Source: an uncultured Gluconobacter sp. (GTDB lineage: Bacteria > Pseudomonadota > Alphaproteobacteria > Acetobacterales > Acetobacteraceae). Taken from it: a stretch of DNA of 5,352 nt. The DNA is taken from NCBI GenBank assembly GCA_937880175.1, contig CALFLO010000145.1, forward strand, positions 1-5,352. Reading direction: 5' to 3'. A program made the position numbers and the translations under genes. Under the pieces are notes generated by a model. That model had not been told where the DNA came from. It saw only the letters and a list, made by a program, of their open reading frames with translations, and did no database searches. This document shows, piece after piece, positions 1 to 5,352 of the stretch. How positions within the stretch are numbered: the first letter of the stretch is position 1; every line of letters begins with the position of its first letter.

Positions 1-1475
1 GTGTAGATCGAGGCTAGCGCGTCACGGTCGGCATCGTGATGACGGCGCCTTGCTAGCCTCAGGAATTCCGTGAAGCTGAAACCGCGTATGTTGATTCGCC
101 GAACTCCGGAACTGGCGATAGCCACCGGGCTAAGCCCGCGCAAACTGCTCCGCTGGCCAAAAATTGCTAACCGGCATGAGCCGGGCTTCAGAACACGAAG
201 AAAGAGGCCGAGATCATTCGCAAACTCGTCGTTGCAACGGCCTTCCACGAGATCGAGCAGAAGAAATATTGGCTGCGACAGACCTGCACACAGTTGGGCA
301 AAGCGCGCAATCACTGTATCGTCCGCCGGTTGACTCTCCACAGTGAGCGCGAAGAGTTCACCTATCCCTTTCTGGAAAAGATAGAAGGCTGCACTAGCCA
401 TCGCATCGCGAAACGTCGCGTCTTGGCGCACGCGAATATAGATAGGAATAGACTGCGGGTCGCGTTCCAACAATTCATGGGCAGCTTGTGCCGCCAAGGT
501 CGTCTTACCGGACCCGGAGATACCGATCGCCTCGACTGCCACAGCTCCGTCGGCAGTGACGAGCATACCGACCAGGTCCGACCGCCAGACATCGCCCGCA
601 CGAAGGACGGGGGGCTCAGTCGCCACGCTCATTTGCGGCCAGGCGCTCCGCAACTGATAGTTGAACTCGATCGGCCCGAAGGTCTTGCCATCGACCTTGG
701 CGATATCATTGACATACGCTCTGAGATTTCGAAATAACGTGTGTTCCACCACGCTGGCTGGCAACCTATACCTTGAGACAAGGTGCTGTCGAAACCGGTC
801 CGCGATAATCTCTTCCGATCCGTAATTGTCCGAGATTTCCGTACGTGCAAGTACATCGGGAAGACGTTGGTCGAGCCAGACCACTTGCTCGCGATAGCGC
901 CGGACAACATCGCTCGAAGCACCAGCGTGCTCCAGACTGCTTCCATAATCGTTCTGGAGTTTCGCACGAATTCCATCGGCGGTCGCCGACGAAGAGTGAC
1001 GGAAACGCCATCGCAAGAGGGGCGCGCGAGGGACAGGAAGTTGTCCGTCAATGGCGGACCGCGCCAAGAGGTGGAGAAGAGCCCAATAATATGCCGATTC
1101 TGACGACCGGGCATCGACGCCCGCGGCGATCAGTCGGTGCATCTCCGGCACAACGGCGTCACCTAAGATCCAAACCTGGCGCGCATCGTTTCCGTCCAGA
1201 TGCGCCAGCGTGTTGGGCAGAAGCTCATCGGCGATCTGAACGAGCGTCCAGCATTGAGCCTTGAGAGCGCCATCTAGGGTTTCCCGGGGTTTCTTCACCT
1301 GCAGATAGCGGTGGCGCTCTCGTCCGTCTTCCGTCCAGATCAGATCTAGGTCATCGACTCCCTCCGGCCGAACTCTGGCGTTGGCCTCATGAAGCTCAAA
1401 GTGATCGAAGAGCTGGTCCAAAATGACAGTTGCCTGATAATCAAAGCCCTTGATCGCGATCCGGCCACCCGACAT
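1..1475 (-). CDS. Nuclease-STAND NTPase defence protein (DUF4297/Cap4-like nuclease + P-loop NTPase), C-terminus cut by window edge
   Basis: One frame is open from the ATG at 1475 down to base 1, giving 491 codons with no stop; the C-terminus lies outside the window. The start is preceded by GGGAGGA eight bases upstream. Residues 2-15 (SGGRIAIKGFDYQA) match the usual opening of DUF4297/Cap4-type nuclease domains. D41-D42 followed by Q59-V60-K61 fits the PD-(D/E)xK catalytic pattern. A mostly helical linker follows. The NTPase then shows Walker A GISGSGKT (318-325), Walker B IFLLLD (403-408) with E411, and a sensor-like RLAIFGQR ending at R442. The following INIRGFSFTEFLRLARR resembles the region after the sensor in STAND proteins. 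Nuclease-STAND fusions such as Avs proteins sense phage proteins through C-terminal repeats and degrade DNA; that role here is inferred. The missing C-terminus would normally carry the sensor. A non-STAND DUF4297-AAA protein is the alternative. Confidence 0.9.
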   Translation of the reverse strand, partial: MSGGRIAIKGFDYQATVILDQLFDHFELHEANARVRPEGVDDLDLIWTEDGRERHRYLQVKKPRETLDGALKAQCWTLVQIADELLPNTLAHLDGNDARQVWILGDAVVPEMHRLIAAGVDARSSESAYYWALLHLLARSAIDGQLPVPRAPLLRWRFRHSSSATADGIRAKLQNDYGSSLEHAGASSDVVRRYREQVVWLDQRLPDVLARTEISDNYGSEEIIADRFRQHLVSRYRLPASVVEHTLFRNLRAYVNDIAKVDGKTFGPIEFNYQLRSAWPQMSVATEPPVLRAGDVWRSDLVGMLVTADGAVAVEAIGISGSGKTTLAAQAAHELLERDPQSIPIYIRVRQDATFRDAMASAAFYLFQKGIGELFALTVESQPADDTVIARFAQLCAGLSQPIFLLLDLVEGRCNDEFANDLGLFLRVLKPGSCRLAIFGQRSSLRGLSPVAIASSGVRRINIRGFSFTEFLRLARRRHHDADRDALASIY

Positions 1476-1482
1476 ATATATG

Positions 1483-1490
1483 GTCCTCCC
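1483..1490 (-). promoter_or_regulatory. Strong Shine-Dalgarno of the nuclease-STAND gene
   Basis: On the minus strand GGGAGGA lies about eight bases before the ATG at 1475. It decides the start of the large gene. The start codon itself sits inside the perfect palindrome CATATATATG (1473-1482). No other in-frame start with a comparable site is seen upstream. Confidence 0.75.
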
Positions 1491-1887
1491 AAGAATGTGT
1501 CGCAATCGAGAAGACGAGCGCCGATGCGAATGGCATAAGCCGATACCATACCGTCGGTGATTGGATTGCACGGAACCCTTGAATGCGCTAGCAATTTCAC
1601 GTTGGGCCGTGCTGCGTCCGAAAGCGGTCGGGCAGCTTGCGGTCAGTCTTACACATATCCCACCACAGGTGTGACTCAGTCTGAATCGGAGGAAACTGAA
1701 TACCCACTATTGAAAGATAAGGCTCGAAAGCTGCGATTTTCGGTGTCTTTGATATTACCTGCAAGATGCGGCCAAAGGTGGCTAAAGCGGTGAACTTGAG
1801 CCGAGCCGTTTCCCGACGGTCCGCCTATTTCGACGTTATCGAACCACTCCCCTCCTTGAGCGCCCCGTCTTGGATTTTCCAAACAAT
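1491..1887. other. Intergenic stretch without a supported gene
   Basis: About 400 bases separate the nuclease-STAND start from the possible microprotein gene. Short open frames exist on both strands (for example 1557-1793 plus, 1676-1891 minus, 1346-1600 minus), but none has a good ribosome binding site or a recognisable motif. The frame of the 41-residue ORF continues on the minus strand to 1597, broken only by TGA at 1890-1888 and TAG at 1827-1825. It may be a decayed gene or simply spacer. The promoter of the nuclease-STAND gene is expected here, but I could not pick a convincing -35/-10 pair. No clear hairpin plus T-run terminator was found. Confidence 0.5.
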
Positions 1888-2013
1888 TCAACCCAGTGGC
1901 GGCTGGATGGAAGTTGGATCTGCGCCCACTGCCTCGCCACCGAGCAACAGGCCGCGAGTTGTAAGCTTCGCCTCTATGCTGCCTTCAGTCTGTGTTGAGT
2001 AATCCTTAATCAT
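1888..2013 (-). CDS. Possible 41-residue microprotein, ATGA-coupled to the membrane protein gene
   Basis: An ATG at 2013 overlaps the TGA stop of the upstream membrane protein gene (2012-2010) in an ATGA arrangement, the usual sign of translational coupling. The ORF reads 41 residues, beginning MIKDYSTQTEGSIEAK and ending in ADPTSIQPPLG. It has no membrane segment and no motif I recognise; the middle is rich in Gly and Leu (RGLLLGGEAVGA). No good independent Shine-Dalgarno is visible, only a weak GGAT upstream, so it would depend on ribosomes finishing the gene before it. If real it is a third cistron of the ndpA cluster. It could equally be a chance ORF or the front of a decayed longer gene, because the same frame continues past the stop. 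Confidence is low. Confidence 0.3.
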   Translation of the reverse strand: MIKDYSTQTEGSIEAKLTTRGLLLGGEAVGADPTSIQPPLG

Positions 2014-3302
2014 AAGAGGATCCATCTGAGCGGACTTCGGTGTCGCACCGAGGGCGGAACGGCAGGCATCGCCGACTCCGGCGGACTGGCACCCGTCTTA
2101 CTTGTCGTACAGGCTGGCACCGGGATTGCCGCGACGTGGTCGTAGGTGAGGTTGGCGAGCCACAGTGCGCCGAGGCCGATGAGGATTACGACGCACAGTC
2201 CGATCCGGTGCCACCAAATGCGGCGACCTAGCGACCCGAACATCTTCGCGAAATCGCCGCTGACGGCTGGGAAGTCGCTCTTGAGTTTCTCCTTCTGGCG
2301 ATCGACCTCACTCTTGATGACGTTAAGCGTGAGCAACTGGTTTATGATCGCTACAATCAGCAGAATGACGAAGATCCAAGCGCCAACCAGCACCGCACGA
2401 TTCACCCACGGCTCAGCGCCGCATGCGGTCGGCGCCTTCATCTGCGAGGCGACAACCACCGTCGCAATGGGGATGCCAAGCAACTGGCCCTGCACATCGA
2501 CGATTGTTTTGTGAATCTTCTGGGCGAAGTCGATCCGAGCGTCCTCGATCTCACTGCGTATCTTCGAGTAAGAGAAGTTTGATGCGAAGAGCAGGTAGCC
2601 TTTCCGCACCGCGTTCCCAAGTTCGTCGAGATTTCGCAGGATAAACTGGAACCGGGCCGCCGCTTGCTGGCCAGCACAAAGGTCGATGAGCGCCTCGAAC
2701 AGGATTTCGAGCTTCTGGTCGCGATGAAGCTCGTCGGCCATCTGGGTTAGAAGGCGATCCGCAGCCGCGACATCGAGCTTCACAAGATCGTCGGCCCCAT
2801 AGCGAACAGGCACGATGATCTTCTCGTCCTTCACGAGCACGAGTTCCGCCTTGGTTGTGTCCTGGAAGGTCGCGGTCTCAGAGAGGAGCGCAACCAACTC
2901 GAGCACTTTTCGGTAGAGGACAATGGCATCCGGCGTAGCGGCATCGGAGGAGGCATAGGGTGGATCGACTAGGTAGTAGTTTGCCGGCTCCCTCATCTTC
3001 GCAGTTGGTGGTGCGAGAAGCCTGTTGACGTTCTTGGCGAGAACGCCTAACCCCACGCGCGGTGAACCGATGCGGATGCGGACGACCGAGCCGACGGCGA
3101 CATCGCCAACTTCGTCTAACAGCGCAACGTCGGCGTCCTCGGCGGCGTCCTCGTCAGCCTCGAGGCGCGTGAGCAGCGCCACTAGATCCTCATTGGCGAC
3201 CGTCAGCCTGGAGGGCTCGTCGCCGTCCCCGAACTCGGTGTTGCGGTAGACGGAGAGAAGTTCGTCGAACCTAATCCTCGGCATGGACTTCGTATTCCCC
3301 AC
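2010..3302 (-). CDS. Unrecognised protein with soluble N-terminal part and C-terminal two-helix membrane anchor
   Basis: 430 residues from a GTG at 3302, which has GAGG six bases upstream; an ATG at 3284 (residue 7, MPRIRFDEL) is an alternative with a weaker, more distant GGGGA. Residues 1-265 look soluble, with an acidic run (EADEDAAEDAD, 48-58) and a helical stretch around 175-265. Clear membrane segments lie at about 303-323 (LVGAWIFVILLIVAIINQ) and 366-386 (IGLCVVILIGLGALWLANL), with a charged loop between them (KSEVDRQKEKLKSDF). A shorter hydrophobic stretch at 273-286 (QLLGIPIATVVVAS) could be a third or a re-entrant segment. The tail (392-430) is rich in Pro, Ala and Ser. The gene overlaps the end of ndpA by 32 bases (14 with the ATG), so the two are surely co-transcribed. 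I do not recognise the family. The layout resembles membrane-tethered effectors of abortive-infection systems, which is only an inference. Confidence 0.85.
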   Translation of the reverse strand: MGNTKSMPRIRFDELLSVYRNTEFGDGDEPSRLTVANEDLVALLTRLEADEDAAEDADVALLDEVGDVAVGSVVRIRIGSPRVGLGVLAKNVNRLLAPPTAKMREPANYYLVDPPYASSDAATPDAIVLYRKVLELVALLSETATFQDTTKAELVLVKDEKIIVPVRYGADDLVKLDVAAADRLLTQMADELHRDQKLEILFEALIDLCAGQQAAARFQFILRNLDELGNAVRKGYLLFASNFSYSKIRSEIEDARIDFAQKIHKTIVDVQGQLLGIPIATVVVASQMKAPTACGAEPWVNRAVLVGAWIFVILLIVAIINQLLTLNVIKSEVDRQKEKLKSDFPAVSGDFAKMFGSLGRRIWWHRIGLCVVILIGLGALWLANLTYDHVAAIPVPACTTSKTGASPPESAMPAVPPSVRHRSPLRWILL

Positions 3303-4290
3303 GCAGTTCCTCGGCGAAGTCGTTGGGCACCTGCGTGATCGTCAAGGTGCGGTTCTCGGGATCAAAAACAACTGCGCCCTCCGCGATAGCAGCCCGATCG
3401 ATTTCGATCGACCAGAGAGGCGTACGCGCACGGAACTTCACAAGCGTGCCAAGAACCCGGCGGTTCGGGGAAAAACCGTCGCCCAGGCGACGGTCTGGGT
3501 CGCCTAGGAATTCCGCTAGGAGTTCCGGCTCGCTGGGGACGAGCACGTTTGCGAGCGTCTGGAAGTCGACCAGGTCGCCTCTCCGGGCTGTCTCGTCGAG
3601 CGTCGCTTTCGCCCGGGCGAGAAAGTCATCGCGCTTGGCGACCTCCATCCCCTGGTCATCGGCATAGTTCCTCAGTGCGGTGACCAGTTCCTCAGTGCTG
3701 CGCTTCGCCGTCGTTGAGGAGACGCAGGCGAGGAACTCCTTGAAGTATTCCGCGACGTCGCCTCGTCCGCGCAGAAAGCCGATGTAGCGATCCTCCCCCG
3801 CGCGCCACGACGTCATGTCGACGCGACCGGCGAACCGGAACCCTTCGAGGTCAAGATGGCGTACGTCCTCTACCGCGAACGCGTCGGTCAGCATCGCGCC
3901 CAGCCTTTCATTGACGATCGCGATCAGCATGAACTCGCGCCCGTCGCGCTCGAAGTGGGCGAAGAAAACATGCCCAGCACCCGCGTTGGGCACGCTGCGA
4001 GCCTTTGCGATCAAAGTGCTCATCATATGAAGCGTGAACGTGTTGAAGTCCCCGAAGCCGTCGGCCTGGAAATAGGCGTCAAAGTATTCAGAGGTCGGGT
4101 AGTTGTCAGTGTCGTCCGAGAAGCGGCCATGCGCCTTTGACGAGCGACGAGTATATATGTCGTTGAGTCCGTCTACAACGCGACAAGTTGTCTCGTTCAC
4201 TCGCATGAATTCAGGACCCAAAACGACTTCAAGTCTATCGGAATTCTTCCGAATATCGTGAATAGCTACACATCTTATAGTATTAACCAT
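3271..4290 (-). CDS. ndpA: NdpA/YejK-family 37-kDa nucleoid-associated protein
   Basis: 339 residues, close to the 335 of E. coli YejK. The start MVNTIRCVAIHDI aligns with the YejK start (MSLDINQIALHQL) and has AGGAG five bases upstream, so I prefer it to the in-frame GTG at 4386, which would add 32 unmatched residues. Family landmarks are in order: VVDGLNDIYTRRSSKAHGRF (38-57), GHVFFAHFERDGREFMLIAI (106-125) matching the GGFVLFCHYRY...LLVAVL block, LDLEGFRFAGRVDMTSW (146-162), YIGFLRGRGDVAEYFKEFL (169-187) matching TFLKGR...DFFMDFLG, and the C-terminal VVFDPENRTLTI (307-318). In E. coli this protein sits on the nucleoid and has been linked to topoisomerases; the exact role is poorly known. 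Here it leads a cluster with a membrane protein, not the yejL/yejM setting of enterobacteria, so a specialised role is likely. These island homologues are divergent from YejK, and the symbol is given by family only. Confidence 0.92.
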   Translation of the reverse strand: MVNTIRCVAIHDIRKNSDRLEVVLGPEFMRVNETTCRVVDGLNDIYTRRSSKAHGRFSDDTDNYPTSEYFDAYFQADGFGDFNTFTLHMMSTLIAKARSVPNAGAGHVFFAHFERDGREFMLIAIVNERLGAMLTDAFAVEDVRHLDLEGFRFAGRVDMTSWRAGEDRYIGFLRGRGDVAEYFKEFLACVSSTTAKRSTEELVTALRNYADDQGMEVAKRDDFLARAKATLDETARRGDLVDFQTLANVLVPSEPELLAEFLGDPDRRLGDGFSPNRRVLGTLVKFRARTPLWSIEIDRAAIAEGAVVFDPENRTLTITQVPNDFAEELRGEYEVHAED

Positions 4291-4292
4291 GC

Positions 4293-4333
4293 CTACTCCT
4301 GTTCCTCCCTCAGCTTTCCCTTCACAGGAGTAG
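4293..4333 (-). promoter_or_regulatory. Inverted repeat that would hide the ndpA ribosome binding site
   Basis: CTACTCCTGT at 4293-4302 and ACAGGAGTAG at 4324-4333 are perfect 10-bp complements with a 21-base centre. In the minus-strand transcript the 3' arm contains the AGGAG Shine-Dalgarno of ndpA and ends two bases before the ATG. Folding would block ribosome entry. The loop holds a second purine-rich GGGAGGA, 12 bases from the ATG. As DNA the same repeat could be an operator. Seen directly; the regulatory effect is inferred. Confidence 0.5.
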
Positions 4334-4474
4334 CAGATACCGAGATCCTGCTTCACACCCTTGTTGAGCACATAGCGCAATCCCACTCTGCAGTCTCTGC
4401 CGGTACCAAAGGGGCAGGGTTGAACGAGGGTAAGTCAGTGCAATTCTCGGCTGCTTCGAAGTCCCGGGAATATA

Positions 4475-4489
4475 GAACCAAAAGAGAAC
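4475..4489. promoter_or_regulatory. LexA (SOS) box of alphaproteobacterial type, GAAC-N7-GAAC
   Basis: GAACCAAAAGAGAAC on the plus strand is GTTC-N7-GTTC on the minus strand, the direct-repeat LexA operator known from Alphaproteobacteria, including the typical A-rich spacer. It lies 185 bases upstream of the ndpA start. A TATATT (minus strand, 4474-4469) that could serve as a -10 element directly follows the box, although no good -35 is seen at 17 bases. A rightward target is also possible, but only a 26-codon ORF (4510-4590) follows on that side. Confidence 0.55.
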
Positions 4490-4654
4490 AAATACCAGTC
4501 CCGAGGGATATGCCCGCAGCGGGATGTGCAGCATCCGATGCGGAACGCTTCGTTGCAGAGCATATCGTTCCGGAGCTTGATCGGTACTAGTATTAGTCCC
4601 CGCCAATAGCCGCCAGTATTACCGGCATCATCAATTGTCCCATTAGGGAACGAG

Positions 4655-4802
4655 GTCCGCTATCCGGAAAGCGATAAAACTGCCAGAACGTCCAAGACGA
4701 GGGCGAAAGCAGTCTGTCTGCTTGGTACGCGCTAAACGGACCTACCGGTTTCGCCCTCATGTCGGACATGTGGGGTCTGTGCCAGCTTTTCGGATAGCGG
4801 AC
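4655..4802. repeat. Imperfect 54-bp inverted repeat with 40-bp centre (MITE-like element or attachment/recombination site)
   Basis: The left arm is 4655-4708 and the right arm 4749-4802, symmetric about 4728.5 with no gaps. The outer 18 bp (GTCCGCTATCCGGAAAGC against its complement) match at 17 positions, and the inner 10 bp (GAGGGCGAAA / TTTCGCCCTC) match fully; a GTCC/GGAC pair also lines up between them. The centre has no ORF of note. ACGA occurs just outside both ends (4650-4653 and 4803-4806) but one base further out on the left, so a target-site duplication is only weakly suggested. It may be a non-autonomous mobile element, a remnant, or a protein-binding site. Confidence 0.5.
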
Positions 4803-5352
4803 ACGAATGATTCACTCACTATCAGCCGGAAGTGGATGCTCGCACCGGCAATTAGGATTAGTCTCGCTTCGCAGAGAGCTACCTTTGGACAGCCCCTTAC
4901 CGAGGATCCGGTCGCAACCCGATACACTCATGTAACTATACCGAAGACAAAAATCTTCAGTCAGTCATTTTGAAATCCCCGAAGTATTTTTTTAACGTCC
5001 CTTGAAGTAGCAAGATCGGATCACCATTAAACTAACCATGTCCATGGTTGCCATGACGTATGACGTGAAGCTGGACCTATCCATGCGGATCGTGCGCCAG
5101 GGAGACCTCGCCAAGGTGGCTGTTGCTGCTGAGGTGTCTGTCGTCGCGGCCATGCCGTGCGCAGAGGATGGGCTAGGCCTGACCGTTGGCTTTGAAGCTG
5201 TGAATACTCCGTCTACTGACGGCCTCCAAACAGCAGATAAGCATTCGAAGCGGCGGGCTTGGCCGGGGCGTAACGAGCTTGACATTGCTAAAAACCTGCT
5301 AGGCTCAGGACCCATTGATTTTTGTAGGGAATTTTGATTCAGGCTCTGCAAG
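4803..5352. other. Stretch without a supported gene at the right edge
   Basis: Bases 4803-5037 are AT-richer and show nothing coding. From 5038 to 5337 a plus-strand frame of 99 codons (ATGTCCATGGTTGCC start) is mirrored by a minus-strand frame of 119 codons; neither has a Shine-Dalgarno or a motif I recognise. The GC content rises to that of the coding parts, so a gene remnant or the edge of an insertion sequence is possible but not shown. A weak 5-bp hairpin (4943-4958) is too small to call a terminator. Confidence 0.4.

Noticed and set aside
362..1114. Minus-strand ORFs at 362-601, 629-1114 and 766-1011
   Set aside because: They lie in other frames of the same strand as the long nuclease-STAND frame, which is open across all of them and carries the P-loop and other motifs.
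70..1264. Plus-strand ORFs at 70-333, 164-346, 294-737, 783-1103 and 845-1264
   Set aside because: They are antisense to the nuclease-STAND gene, rich in Arg and Ser as shadow frames usually are, with no motif.
1766..2002. Plus-strand 78-residue ORF across the 41-residue minus ORF
   Set aside because: No ribosome binding site, no motif, and composition rich in Ser and Pro as in shadow frames.
2040..4140. Plus-strand ORFs antisense to the membrane protein and ndpA genes
   Set aside because: They mirror well-supported minus-strand genes and have no motif or ribosome binding site.
4291..4386. Longer ndpA start at a GTG (4386)
   Set aside because: The extra 32 residues do not match the family, while the ATG at 4290 aligns with the YejK start and has a Shine-Dalgarno.
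4258..4606. Plus ORF 4258-4590 and minus ORF 4322-4606
   Set aside because: Both overlap the leader region, lack a convincing ribosome binding site and have no recognisable motif. The 26-codon end of the plus ORF (ATG at 4510) has GAGG too close to its ATG.
4943..4958. GAAGA / TCTTC hairpin as a terminator
   Set aside because: The stem is only five weak base pairs and no gene ends next to it.
4992..5351. Overlapping ORFs at the right edge (plus 5038-5337, minus 4992-5351)
   Set aside because: No Shine-Dalgarno, no motif, and the choice of strand cannot be made from the sequence alone.

Overview
The window reads as a piece of a defence or accessory island from a moderately GC-rich proteobacterium. 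An alphaproteobacterium is the best guess, from codon use rich in G/C third bases and from a GAAC-N7-GAAC motif that matches the LexA (SOS) box of that class. The assignment is an inference from composition and one motif. All supported genes lie on the minus strand, so transcription runs from right to left.

Right part (about 4291-5352): no convincing gene. It holds an imperfect 54-bp inverted repeat around a 40-bp centre (4655-4802, MITE-like), a LexA-type box (4475-4489), and a 10-bp perfect inverted repeat (4293-4302 / 4324-4333) that would fold over the ribosome binding site of the first gene.

Middle part (1888-4290): a compact gene cluster. First comes a 339-residue protein of the NdpA/YejK 37-kDa nucleoid-associated family. 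Overlapping its end is a 430-residue unrecognised protein with a large soluble N-terminal part and a C-terminal pair of membrane helices. A possible 41-residue microprotein follows, its start codon overlapping the previous stop as ATGA. The pairing suggests a DNA-associated component and a membrane component made together.

Left part (1-1475): the 5' two-thirds or less of a large gene running off the left edge. Its first 491 residues show an N-terminal DUF4297/Cap4-like PD-(D/E)xK nuclease domain (GFDYQ, DD, QVK) followed by a STAND-type P-loop NTPase (GISGSGKT, IFLLLD, FGQR). This is the architecture of Avs-like antiphage proteins. A strong Shine-Dalgarno (GGGAGGA) fixes its start. A gap of about 410 bp without a supported gene separates it from the ndpA cluster.

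Working hypothesis: the STAND nuclease is a defence gene, and the ndpA-membrane protein pair next to it is a candidate uncharacterised defence or DNA-maintenance module, possibly under SOS control and with a hairpin over its first ribosome binding site. The gene families are read from motifs; the joint function is inference.
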